Assembly (NCBI GenBank): GCA_027924585.1
Contig: BSBM01000865.1
Location: 3,410,001 to 3,474,000 of the forward strand
DNA length: 64,000 nucleotides
Direction of reading: 5' to 3'
DNA from: Larix kaempferi
Taxonomy: Eukaryota > Streptophyta > Pinopsida > Pinales > Pinaceae
Below the pieces are notes generated by a model that saw only the letters and a program-made list of their open reading frames with translations, was not told where the DNA came from and made no database searches. The position numbers and the translations under genes were made by a program. Below, piece after piece: positions 10,101-19,991 of the stretch (the stretch's first letter is position 1; each line of letters opens with the position of its first letter).

Positions 10101-11601
10101 TGCAACTACCTCATTCATTTCCTCAGTAGGACCCAGACTTTACTCCGAGGCGTCGATAACCTCTACATTCCAGGCCATTCCACCACCGTCACCGGAGACC
10201 CAGGTCGCTAACCTCTGCACTCTTTCACAAACACCCGGTAATCAACCCTCCTTGTTACCCAAACCACCATTGGTCCCTAGTCACATCGGTGTTACACCTA
10301 TCCACACAATCCCCTTTCTATTTCCTCCTTCGGGTGTAGTAAGCGCCCCGTTTATGGCTACCCTTAGTCTCCCCGGGTTAACATTAGGATTACCCGTGTG
10401 GTATATTACGCCTCCCGTTCCTCCACCGACACCAAATGTCATCCTACAACCGGTGCAACCCATTGTTACTTCTACCCAACCAACTCCCGGTATCACGACT
10501 CCTTTGTCGTCGACGAATCCCCCTCCATTCGTCAGGCCCACTGGGGGCAAAGGCCCACAACCATACACTGCGGTTCCCCCACCCAAGGCAGTTAAACCTC
10601 CCCCCATATTTCGTGCTCCTCCAAAATGCTCGCTGTGTGATGAGTTAGGCCATCCAACCCATCAGTGCCCACAGTTACCTGCATTGCAGGAACACATGCA
10701 AATGTTGGACGACGACCCCAACATCCCGGTGGTCAAACTAGATCCAAACCCTATGCCTCGTGATAAATCACTGCGTACCAACCACCCATGTGCGATATGC
10801 GGTATTTATGGCCACTACTCGCATAACTGTCCTGACATCCCAGACTACAGAGCAGCTCTCTACGAGATGAACAATTTGGACCTAGAGACGGCACCCTCTA
10901 CTATCGAGGAGATCTACCCTCCCGCATCATCCTCATCCGGAGAGATTAACACCATCTATATGATCTCTTCGACTACCACTACCTCATCACTCGATTTGAC
11001 CACTCAAAGGTCCCGCAATGATGAAGAGGTTCTCGAGACTCCTACTACCTTTGATTATCCCGGGGAAGACATGCACCATCGTCCATACTTCCTCCTGGAA
11101 GAGACTTCATCCACCACCGCTACCCAATCCGCGGTTGAGTCGAAGGATTTCCTTCCTACTAAAATCGACTGGTTAACGGATCCCATGGCCGATATTTCTC
11201 CCGTCATCCACATTGACATCTCTGACCCACTTGGTGCCCTTCATACCATCACATTAGGAGCCTCCCACAGTGAGCATGAGATCGGAGAATACCAACGACT
11301 GTTCCAAGAATTCACTGATGTCTTTACTTGGTCAGATACCGAAATGCCTGGCCTTGACCACACCATTTACACGGTTTCCACTAGATACCCCTCTGTCCGG
11401 TCGACCCCTTCAATTAATACCTTAGACACACATGTTCAACCCTTTCAAATCGATGAGGAAACCACATGTCCACAACATGGGGGCAGGCCCAAAACCTTGC
11501 TTACTCGTCATCATCGTGATCCTCGTCGGAGATACTGGGGGCATCCACCCCACAAAGGGAATCCCCCATCATCATATCATCACTTCAGTATGCCACCATG
11601 A
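7126..11601 (+). CDS. Gag-protease polyprotein of the gypsy element (ends in an RT stub)
   Basis: 1491 residues from the first in-frame ATG. Residues about 70-140 hold three 21-residue repeats. The capsid-like retrotransposon gag domain spans about residues 212-385 (LPSDIPKFEG, AAKWYIEQ). A Pro/Gln-rich region and a CCHC knuckle (CSICGVYGHYTHSC) at about residue 619 follow. The aspartic protease-like domain has CIIDEGASTCVMS (Asp about 864) and NLLLGRNYM; DEGAS in place of DSGA is, as I recall, seen in Ogre/Tat proteases. Two further knuckles lie at about 1168 and 1222. Near 1391, LFQEFTDVFTWSDTEMPG resembles the approach to RT, but the rest of RT is missing and the frame ends in unrelated sequence. 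The intact length points to recent selection or recent insertion. Confidence 0.9.
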   Translation: MSGTPDDPQFTLTIGQTSANPSVVVPSMATATPLGMPNMGTTPHSGMPSTGPPPVMGIPNMGVIPPSGSTNPIPGIPSAIPNPSVTPIALGSAIPGIPSAIPNPSATHVALGSAIPGIPSAIPNPSITQVALGSANPYQATPFGGHIPSIPSIPIGTTGPLHHTTMARQVPVPVTTSASLPYMASLNLPDLARLTNDPIRHDPAWPHMPTKLPSDIPKFEGKAGEDPQNHIMSFHLWCSSNSIVDDSIRLRLLQRTFTGSAAKWYIEQPHGTHSTFTSLASTFLQFFQLPVRYDAGVEILLSCRQNTATHITDHIHDWRRRRSLCKIKLDDRIFLDWFLKSLLPLIAKDVASERPQSEEEAILRAQQFDLIYAQSGYLYTIIPDAPRGDSARGDTPGASHTADGIIGQITPQAKPFSMVSTMPAPDLSRATSSSGATTSYAPTNQTHHVHGPSCPQHCYGQAPSAYVPPTYYAHPTIQNPMQFPQQPMHYPQPVAPANLTPPPAQGYQQPQQATGPPPPPPAYYLPQPAPAPAAPQNPPNAQGHVYAQQHQPQYQNNQCNQGVQQNRGRGHNHGNNQQHQQGPPPPNPPQNNNAAPPNRNPDRNPKQPRNNNLRTNHPCSICGVYGHYTHSCPHLERARQLWTNDAHRQGQAVPQPPPNPPPPQHQPLVLQNPFPNQGVVNTQPLAPPQGNVPPQQITYAAPDQPMFDSGTHHLLMMSTADANLQTRWNQYGSTSEAPPADKNTNVNPTDQTLRIPPASLDGASKAPRFPLCRINSNPNARAASNYNILDDLAQSPAAMSALEVLQNCPSQRKTLLSAIGAIDPNDSQLIAFDSDQSEPRLPSSLAFQVSVSVRNLVIHRCIIDEGASTCVMSTFVWQMLGSPTLQQSTTALRAYDGRSAQPLGLLANVPVQLAGKTVLIDIEVINAPLDYNLLLGRNYMYAMKAVASSVFRTMMFPHEGRMVKVDQLTYYDPKAPTTPENGLTMVEQPVCGATTSFISSVGPRLYSEASITSTFQAIPPPSPETQVANLCTLSQTPGNQPSLLPKPPLVPSHIGVTPIHTIPFLFPPSGVVSAPFMATLSLPGLTLGLPVWYITPPVPPPTPNVILQPVQPIVTSTQPTPGITTPLSSTNPPPFVRPTGGKGPQPYTAVPPPKAVKPPPIFRAPPKCSLCDELGHPTHQCPQLPALQEHMQMLDDDPNIPVVKLDPNPMPRDKSLRTNHPCAICGIYGHYSHNCPDIPDYRAALYEMNNLDLETAPSTIEEIYPPASSSSGEINTIYMISSTTTTSSLDLTTQRSRNDEEVLETPTTFDYPGEDMHHRPYFLLEETSSTTATQSAVESKDFLPTKIDWLTDPMADISPVIHIDISDPLGALHTITLGASHSEHEIGEYQRLFQEFTDVFTWSDTEMPGLDHTIYTVSTRYPSVRSTPSINTLDTHVQPFQIDEETTCPQHGGRPKTLLTRHHRDPRRRYWGHPPHKGNPPSSYHHFSMPP
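7342..7530 (+). repeat. Three 63-bp in-frame tandem repeats within gag
   Basis: Units start at 7342, 7405 and 7468. Each encodes IPGIPSAIPNPS followed by a variable pair and ALGSA. They lie in the Pro/Gly-rich N-terminus upstream of the capsid-like domain. Confidence 0.9.
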
Positions 11602-13952
11602 CCCACAGCCTCATGGTATAACACCCCGCCAGCAGTTGCTCAATGCCCTATTGATCTCTCTCTGAGACAACATCTGCACCACATTGACACCTCTGAGTTA
11701 GGGGGCATAATAGATTACCTCGACCCCGAGATAGGGGGCATGATCAATCATTTTGAACCTTCCCCATCATCTCTATCTCAACACCTCAATGAGCCCATCG
11801 TTCAAACCAACACATATGTGATCCACAATCACAAACCCCATGCACATAGCATGGGGGCATGTCATTAACCCTGCTCACTTTTTCATATTCGTGATCTCAA
11901 CCATTTTTGACGTCACGTGTCACTTGTATATTTGAGTTGATTTTATGCAGATAGTATTTCCCCCCGCGGGTCATCATTTCTCCCCACCACTGCATCATTG
12001 GCTTGGTGGGCTCACCTTTATTTGTAGCAATTTTTTAACCTAGTTATTTGCTTTGACCATTCCGGAGTCCTTATGACCTTCGTTTTTCGCACCATTTGCA
12101 CTGCCGGATTCATATTTCCGCACTCGTAATGATGCTTGAGATCATTTCTCGCTCTCCCCTTTAGATTTTTCGGGCATTTTTTCCACGCCCCCTCGTCACC
12201 TCGGTTTGCGTGCCACATCGGCCGTTCTCCGTTTTCGACAATCCTTATGTCACCGGATCCAGTTTTCCGCACAGATGACGATGCTTGAGACCTTTTCTCG
12301 CCCTCATCAATCCATTTTTGTTCGGTATAATTTTATCCCTTTTTCGGGCCGAGCAACCCCTCTTACGAAAAAGGCACTTAGGGAGTTTCTGTTAAGCTCT
12401 TTTCTGACTCCTAAAACAATGAAAAGATCGCCGAGCAATCTTGCTTCCTTTCATGCTCGCTAAACGTATCTGAAAGGGCGTCTACCTGGTATAAGTTTAC
12501 CCCTTTTCCGGACCTCGTAGACTAATTACGAAAAAGGTATACTCTAGTCACATCGGCTAGAAGAGTTCTCCATCCGCATCATTTTATGCTTTTTTGGGCC
12601 TTGGAGACTAAACCACGAAAAAGAACACCAATAGAGTCCACTTACCGCTTTCAGACTCTCTAAACATGATAGCAACCATGAGCATGCGCCGTCCTGGGTT
12701 CACAAAATCCACAAGACAGTACCATTTCAGAGCACACTTTTATCCCTTCTTGGAGCTCATTAAAACTACGAAGAAGGAAGAAGGGTGCCTCTTGGCGCCA
12801 CGACAGATCATATCTACTCACATAGCAGCTTCCCCATTCTGGTCGCCTTTGTTCAGAGTATTCTGCAGTATGTCACCCGGAAACTCCCTCGACAGCTACC
12901 ATCAGCTTCACCCCCCCCAGAGTCAGTACATACCCTTCAGTCCCTAAAAGATGATCCCCACACCTACAAGTCAGTTCCCTACGCTGCCAGGTCAACCACA
13001 TCATCTTGCTCTGAACAAAGGAAGTTTGAGTCTACCCATTTTTGACCCAGTTATTTCCCATCCCCACAAGTATGTCAGTCCTACCAGCAGTACTACATCA
13101 CTTCAGTTTACACCTCGCGCTCCCAGCAAGGAAACATCATTGCCTTGTTAGTTGCTGGTCTCCCTCTGTCGACGACAACCACATTGATTCCAGAGGATAG
13201 ACCTAGAGGCCCCTGTGTCTTGGACTCATTACCATTTATGATGAGTGCCTACGAATCATTTCGAGAGAAATCCTCAGTACCTCTCCCAATGGTTGTTTCT
13301 CACATGCTCGACTTCAACACCTTGATCGCATCGTTGAGACTCGCACAGGGTATTGGTCCGTTCAGTTATTAGTCGAAGACCCCGGATACCTCCTGACTCC
13401 TCCACATTTGAGAGTCTTCCTATGGATAACACCAGTTACACTTTTTCTATAGATATCCGGGCTGCGCATGGCGACAGTATTCAGATTTACCCAGGTTCCA
13501 TACTCCCTTGAGTATACAGTTACAATACTGCCTAGAGATGGCTCACAGTCATTGAGTCCATACAGATGTTGGACACCTTCAGTTTCAGCAGTTCAACAGT
13601 TATTCCAGTGTATCAGTTATTGAGATCAGCCATGATCATGAGAATATCCCACAATCATGTCCCCTCTGGACCATTATGATGTACCAGTATATTTCTTTAC
13701 GTATTAGATCCCCCTTCTTGGGACTAATTGTTTTGTATATGTCTTGATACGAGCATGGGAATGCCCGCCTCGTCCTTTATCAGAGATTATACCTCATTCA
13801 TATTGAGGCAATGTAATATTTTTTGTTTTTGCAGCTTCCAAGGGCCGTGGCTCCAGTCTCCAACCGCTCTCTTCTCTCCCCTAAAACCCAGAAAAAGGAC
13901 AAAAGAACTATGATGTCTATCGGCCATACGATGAGCTCCTGCCCTCACACAT
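11602..13952 (+). other. Pol-replacing non-coding region of the gypsy element
   Basis: About 2.35 kb between the gag-protease stop and the polypurine tract. I see no RT, RNase H or integrase motif on either strand, and ORFs here are short. Purine words of the form GGGGGCA recur at about 11480, 11535, 11705, 11737 and 11850 as well as in the polypurine tract itself. Degenerate repeats of roughly 150 bp occupy about 12040-12790 and carry the hairpins described separately. The remainder to 13952 is featureless to me. Confidence 0.7.
12338..12777 (+). other. Four related hairpins in the pol-replacing region
   Basis: Stems: 12338-12346 with 12366-12374 (CCTTTTTCG/CGAAAAAGG, nine pairs); 12502-12510 with 12529-12537 (eight of nine); 12589-12596 with 12616-12623 (eight pairs, one G-U); 12745-12753 with 12769-12777 (eight of nine). 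Loops are 15-19 bases. In the fourth hairpin a T-A pair is replaced by C-G on both arms, which favours conserved RNA pairing over chance. Possible roles are packaging or dimerisation, but nothing shows this directly. Confidence 0.6.
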
Positions 13953-13964
13953 CAGGGGGCAATC
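13953..13964 (+). promoter_or_regulatory. Polypurine tract
   Basis: TCAGGGGGCAATC runs straight into the 3' LTR start TGTTAACA. This is the usual plus-strand primer position. Confidence 0.75.
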
Positions 13965-14667
13965 TGTTAACACCTAAAAAGTGCTCACTAGCTCATTCCC
14001 TTACTCACATGACCCATTTGTCCACTTTTCCACCATCTGAGCCTCTGAAACCAACAAAAGGTCACCAAAAGACCTTAGTACACCCCTTTTTCCATTAAAA
14101 AAGATTATTTTTCCAAGAAAATCATAAAAAACCCTCAAAAAGGGTCCAAATTCCCAAAAATATTAAAAAGGGAATTAAAATATTATTTTTATTCAAAAAA
14201 GGAAAAAGGAGGGAAAATTACCTAAACCATGTTGGTCAATACCATTGGTTTCCACAAAACCACAAATGGTATTCCTCACCACCAAAACCTATAAAAAGGT
14301 GGTAGGGGCTCCTCATTTCAGATCCTTCCATTATCTCATCCTTATGCTGCTGAAATCTCCCCTGAGCACTTTTAGCCATTGAAGCAACCTTGGAGAAAGA
14401 GACCTATTGGAGTTTGGAGCTACTCATCTTGGGAGTTGCTCAACATCAACCTTCACCATTGAAGGTAATATCGCAAGCACTTGCTTGCCCCCCACTTTTC
14501 AATACAAAAATTATTTCTTATGTTTCTTGTTCTTGATTTTTGAAATATTTAAATTATTTGCTTAGATTCTTGCTTAGATCCATGAAAAGTATTGTTTATT
14601 TAGTTTATTGTTTTTATTTCTATTGAAACTGCTACTACTAGTTAGTAGGTGCCCATAGCACTAAGCT
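13965..14667 (+). repeat. 3' LTR of the young gypsy element (end truncated)
   Basis: Matches 4356-5055 with only an added CTC in GGGGCTCCTCATTTC. Sequence departs from the 5' LTR after ACTAAGCT; the last 22 bases of the 5' LTR are absent. The SINE-flanking duplication begins at the same point. Confidence 0.92.
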
Positions 14668-14679
14668 CAAGTCTAGCTT

Positions 14680-14782
14680 GTTCTTGGGGAGTAGAGTAAC
14701 TGGTAATGAATAAATGAGATGAGAAGTTGTAAATGGAAGATCACAAGTTCAAATCCCCATGGGTATTTACATTTTATTATTA
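14680..14782 (+). mobile_element. Probable tRNA-derived SINE
   Basis: A 103-bp segment between direct repeats TCAAGTCTAGCTT (14667-14679) and TCAAATCTAGCTT (14783-14795), one mismatch in 13. Inside are an A-box-like TAGAGTAACTGGT at 14692-14704 and a B-box GTTCAAATCC at 14747-14756, which fits the pol III consensus GTTCRANNCC. The 3' end is T/A-rich (ATTTTATTATTAT). Short length, promoter boxes and flanking duplications together support a SINE; the A-to-B spacing is longer than in a tRNA gene. Confidence 0.5.
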
Positions 14783-14795
14783 TCAAATCTAGCTT

Positions 14796-17700
14796 AATAC
14801 ATAAATGAAAAGGAGAATATTTACCTCACTTTTAGGTCTAGAGATTTCTTATCATTCGTAAATGCATTAAAGGGATCTCTTTTAAAGACAGAAGCATATG
14901 GAATAAAACTTAAGGTAAATGAGGCATCAACAAGGATTTGATACATGCACTCTTCTTCCCATCTTTGTGTTTGTAGATTGATATTTAAAGGCTTTTAGAA
15001 TAAATTTATATCAGTATGCAACGAAAAATAAGTTTCAAGAAAACCCTAAACCTAAACTCCAACTAATTGTTGACTCATCTAACATGCTAAGAGGCAATTG
15101 TTCAAGTTATGGTATTGATTTGTAATTTGATGAAAATCTTGTCAAGGAGAAGAACACCCCATCAATCATAGATTTAATTCAACGGTGGAAACATTGAGGC
15201 CTATCAAAGCTTGGTTGAGACACAATAGGTGACGTGTTCTAAAAGCTACCACAATATCAAGAATGTTTGTTTCAGTCGACCTTTCAAAAGCAAAGGCACA
15301 CATGCTTGTCATACCATGCATATTACCTATTAATATGGATTGAATAATTGGTACTATAGGTGTCACAATCTCAAGTCATATTAAGTGGGATTGAAGATAT
15401 CTAGAATTACTATCACCTATTTTATCGCATTCACTTTGGATTCAATTACTATCGACATCACCATTTGTCCATCACATTGTTATCTTATTGATTCTTATCA
15501 TCATGTATTTACCTAGATCACATCCTTATCACTATTGGGCACTCAAGCTCACTCCAAGTCAAATTAATCTTGACTAAATCCTTTGGATCATTGAGTGAAA
15601 TCAAGGGATTTTGAATTTGAATTAACTTCACAATAACATGACCAAATCACCATAATGGTGCCCTTATTTGATCCATGAATAGGTTAACCATTATGTACAT
15701 ATATCTATTATTTAACTAAACCATGGTCTCCTTTGAATCTTTCTGATCAGTGAGTCATTGGACCTATTGGATAAATTGGTCAAGGCCATGGGAATCATAG
15801 CTCAATTAGTTGGGAAATTAATAAGTATAATATTTTTTCCAACTCCTCCCAATGGGAATCATTGGAAGGACTACTAAGAGATTATATGCAAAGATAGTTC
15901 CAATGCATTTCGATGTGTAGTGTCTTTATACAATGCCATGGGTTCTACTCGTAGTTTGGATTGGCTTTGGACTTATAATTGTAGCTTGGTGTTTGTGATA
16001 TCTTGTAGTTTGTGTTGTGGTGGGGCTTGGTCATGTTGTTTCTACATGGAGATATAATGTCAAGCCCTGGTCTTTGGTAGAGTAAAAATGAAGGATAAAT
16101 TTCATAATGAAGGTTAGGGATTGATTGTAAGCAATGTAATGTAAGGCATAATAATTTTTTTGTCATTTGTGCATAATAGTAGGATGTGTGGTTGGGGGGC
16201 ATTTTTATTTTTACAAACATATTCAATAATGGAAAATGAGCTTTGAAATGGGGAGGGGATGCTGATATGGAAAGATTGTAAATTATATATGAAGGGTCAT
16301 GGTGTGAATAATTTGTGCAAATGAGGCACTTAATTATGAGAGGATAAAATCAATTTTAGTTACTCCATGGTATCATTTTATGTTATAGACCATGAAGTTA
16401 AACCAAGGGAAGCCTTGTGAGGGAAGGGATTCAAAAATTGCTAGCATATGAGTGTAAATGGTTAAGGTAAGTGGAATTTGAGAGTTCATGGAAAAGGGAA
16501 TCTATTGAAGTATGATGGAATGGATGCAATGAGAACACGTTACCTTGTAACATGACAGAACCATTAGGTAAAAATCACAATGTCAAATTTACCCTATGTC
16601 CCCTTGAGCATTATAAATCAACTACAACTTGTAACATCGTGAGTGTTTAAAAATAAGTCATCATCTATCCATCCTTACCCATGAGTACCACAAATCATAG
16701 AATATTTCATAAAAATTGTAGACTCCATATGTGGTATAAACTTGAGATTACATTAAGCTAGCTAAAGACCTAGTTAAGGGTGGTGAATTGGAATACTTGG
16801 AATAACTTTTTAGATTATGGATTTACATTTCTTAGGTAATTTTTAAAAAAAAGTAGGGTTTCCCGAAAACACTTTATCGATTCATATTTATTGACCAAAA
16901 TAGTGTTCAACACATGCCAACTAGTGAAAGTGCATTGCTTACAATAGTTTGCTAACATAATAAGAAATCTAGTTCTGTAGACTAGTGGCATATAATTTGG
17001 TTGATCATTAGATATAAATCAACATAATTTTCAAGGAACTACTAAAATGAAGAGTTTGGTAATCATAGCAAACTCATATTTCCATCGAAAAGGGTGGTGA
17101 GTGAGATGAGATACAAGATATACTCAACAAAGGGGGTGAAGCAAGGAAAAGAAAATAAGATGCAAGAAAGAGAACCACTCATCACCTACATCAACATTTG
17201 AAAACACAAGAATGCCAATGATTGGAGCTTAGAATGGGTATATGATCCTTGCATCAATAATCAATCACATGTGTAAGATTCACACTGCGAACTAACATAA
17301 TATGTGATAATAAAAAAGTTTAGCACATGAATCATTTAATGGGTACTCCGATATTTCACTTGGAAGTGAGGTGCTTACGTCAAGAACTAAAACTAAGCAA
17401 ATGGATATAATGAAAACTATGAAGGGAAATCACGAAACTTAAAAATATAAGTAAAATCGAAAGAAGAAATCAAACTGAATTCAAAAGTAAAAATTGAAAA
17501 CCAAACGAAAATGAAAGAAAAATAAGTGAAAGCGAGATACATGATTAAAAATAAAGTTTTAATTTATATGATTATTTAAAAAAAATTATGTACAAAATGT
17601 TGGGGAGCAATTTCTAGACTAAGGTGGATGACATTTGGCATAAAATAATTCATCTTTCGTCCTACAAGTTATAAAATTCCAAGGGGAATGTTGTGTAGGG

Positions 17701-17867
17701 AATGTTAACCAACAAGTAATGTGATTTAGAGGATGGGAAAGATCTAAAATAATTTTTCATCTACATGAAAAAGATTCCACATTATCAAGTTGGCATTACA
17801 TACATACACACATACACACATACACACATATTTTAAACAGGAACTTGAAAAAAATTGTATTAAAATG
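14796..17867. other. No gene recognised
   Basis: AT-rich sequence with frequent stops in all frames. Only a CA/TA-rich microsatellite (ACATACACAC units, about 17798-17830) stands out. The few short ORFs show no motif. Confidence 0.6.
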
Positions 17868-17872
17868 CTAAG

Positions 17873-18604
17873 TGTCAAATTCTATATGTGTCATAGGTGG
17901 ATCTAGATTACTAGAGAAAGTTTCACTTAGAATTTACCAAACATTGACAGGAAAATGGAAGAATTATGAAGAAAATATTAAGCGGAACACAAGAGAAAAA
18001 CACTCATGTGGATTGATCTTCCATTACGTTATTGTTCAAAAACATGTGTACAATATATAGATGCTCTCAAGAGACAAAATTGAGAGGCTTAGTGGTGAGT
18101 TGAGTAGCTCACATTAATGCTAGGCTTGGTGGAGTAATTCCCCCAATCTATGACATTGTGCCAAGTGTAACTCCTGTATTTGGCCATAACGAGGTCCAAT
18201 GAACCTATGAGGACCATGAGGAAGTTAGGCAAGTCAATAAATGTGGATGGAACCATTATGAGCGAAAATTAGGTGGTTTAGGGCTTTGGTAGTGGCCATT
18301 AATGAGAAATTTGACCATTTCCAGTGCATAAGCGCCCTTGGTCCAACCTTATCCCATAAAAAAGGGAAGTGGTGTGCCTGCCTCATTAAATGCATTAAGC
18401 AAGGCGCCTTTGACTCCCAAAAATAAGGAAATGGGCACACTTGTGGACAAACTTGGCTATACTGACAAACCACTAGTTTATTATGTAGACAAACCCCCTA
18501 GACTAGGCACTATGAAGCTAAACCTTGGAAAAACTTACATTAAACACTTGGAACCTTATGCAAGGATTATTAACCAAGGTCTAGATGGGAATTATGTTCC
18601 AACA
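17873..18604 (-). repeat. 3' LTR of gag-only element copy 1
   Basis: Plus-strand ends are TGTCAAATT and TTCCAACA, giving TG...CA termini. Pairs with 19992-20705. Confidence 0.9.
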
Positions 18605-19287
18605 CCCCCCCTTAAGCCAAAATGGTTGTGAGCAAATAAAATTATTATGAGGGCCCAAGCAAAAAAGGCTTATGGTCACCCTTTACATTATTCATCCATG
18701 TAAGTGAGGAAAGAGGCAAAACCACTTGGGGAAAATCCTCCCTCTAGAATGGACATGAAATACACCAAAAATAAACTACTCCAAAATACAAGTAGGTGTG
18801 AAGTTGTTCATATGTCTGGAGGAACCTTCTTCTTTGGAAGAAGAGGAATGTGCTCAACTAGATCATGTACATGTACAACTGCATGATGGAAACTGAAGCC
18901 ATGTAGAACAACTGAGTAACACTGATAGTAGAGAGAAGGTTTCTCTTAAGACTTGAGCTTCAAACCAACCAAGGTGCCAGCTCCAAAAGATACTTGAGAT
19001 GCTTGAGAATAAGTGACCCCAAGCGAATCATAAGGCTCCTGAAGCATCAACGTCAAACCAAGAGATTTGTAATCAGCTCCAAGAAAGAGGAACAAGAGTC
19101 CCAAATGCGCCACTCTGATGGAAAAAGCTTCTCCATATTTAAGTGAACTTGAAGAAATTCTGTTAGTCATGGTGTAGGAATACATAGGAAGCAAAAGAGT
19201 GTGAAGCAATGAGAGATATTCACTTGAATTCCAAACTTATCCTTGGCCATATTTCGAACCAATACTCTCATATGAATAAAGAACCTC

Positions 19288-19902
19288 TTATAGAGAAGGC
19301 TCCCTATGATCACCAATCAACAACCCAACTTCAACATTCATAATAGAAGCCATAGAGGAGAAAGAAGTGGAAAGGAGAGACATCTCTTCAAAAGTGTTGA
19401 TGGCAACAACTCGTATTTTATCTTCATGAAAAACAGCTTCATGGAAAACAGAGGAAGCCACAGAGGAAGAAAGTTGAGCTGGATCATTTGTTGAATCTGT
19501 ATCTTCTTCTTCTTCTTCAATTTGAACAACTTCTTGAGAAATGCATGAGGCCGAGACCTTTGGAGGGAGAACACATGGGGAGGTGTACATTTGCTTGCTC
19601 TCCATATAGCTAATATCTTCTATCTGCATGCCAAGAGCTTTATCTATATTTCTCCAAAGCTCAAATGGGTACTCAACAGAATCAATGAGATAATGTATTC
19701 TAGGAGGTATAGCCAAACACATAGTTCCATATGCTCTATAATAGTGATTAAGCCAATCACACTTCTCTTCATAAGATTTTGGCTCACTCATAGCACCAAT
19801 GGACACATCAAAGAGACATTTTCTCTTGAGATATGCACACATATTTTGTTTCCACTCAAAATAGTTAAATGGAGAGAGGAGAGGAACAACTTTCGAATCC
19901 AT
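19288..19902 (-). CDS. Gag-like protein of gag-only element copy 1
   Basis: 204 residues, starting about 90 bases inside the 5' LTR. Residues 6-95 resemble the N-terminal gag domain of plant Copia elements: SPFNYFEWKQNMCAYLK, EEKCDWLNHYY and FELWRNIDKALG. A similar order (LNYDEWKPRMIADLK, EEKIDWLNKR, ELW, WAHLDGKFG) occurs in the 381-residue protein at 48164-49309. The C-terminal part has an acidic EEEEE run and Ser-rich sequence. No zinc knuckle, protease or RT follows. It would presumably form particles in the cytoplasm, with enzymes supplied in trans; this role is inferred. Confidence 0.75.
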   Translation of the reverse strand: MDSKVVPLLSPFNYFEWKQNMCAYLKRKCLFDVSIGAMSEPKSYEEKCDWLNHYYRAYGTMCLAIPPRIHYLIDSVEYPFELWRNIDKALGMQIEDISYMESKQMYTSPCVLPPKVSASCISQEVVQIEEEEEDTDSTNDPAQLSSSVASSVFHEAVFHEDKIRVVAINTFEEMSLLSTSFSSMASIMNVEVGLLIGDHREPSL

Positions 19903-19991
19903 TATGAAGTTGTTGTAAGCACCTGCAAAACACCAAATTGGAAATCTATTTTGGAAGAAAGACTAGGATCCCCTATGGTGATTTGATACCA

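Larger units (their letters stand above)
4356..14667 (+). mobile_element. Young non-autonomous Ty3/gypsy element (Tat/Ogre-like), gag-protease only
   Basis: LTR retrotransposon of about 10.3 kb. LTR copies at 4356-5055 and 13965-14667 look identical apart from a three-base CTC difference, so insertion is recent. A primer-site sequence TGGCGACTCCACT follows the 5' LTR and a purine tract ending AGGGGGCAATC precedes the 3' LTR. Inside are a minisatellite leader, one long gag-protease ORF, then about 2.3 kb of non-coding sequence with hairpins where RT, RNase H and integrase should be. Tat/Ogre affinity is inferred from the primer-site type and the DEGAS protease signature. It must have moved using enzymes from another element. 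No 5-bp target duplication is evident; the 3' LTR seems to stop about 22 bases early. Confidence 0.9.

Noticed and set aside
14680-14782. A functional tRNA gene.
   Set aside because: A- and B-box words are present but there is no cloverleaf with acceptor stem; spacing is too long, and flanking duplications fit a SINE.
15945-16226. Short ORFs in the 14.8-17.9 kb gap and the 31-34 kb gap as small genes.
   Set aside because: No motif, conservation or gene-like context; lengths are expected by chance.
17798-17830. CRISPR-like array of short repeats (ACATACACAC).
   Set aside because: Simple microsatellite without spacers.
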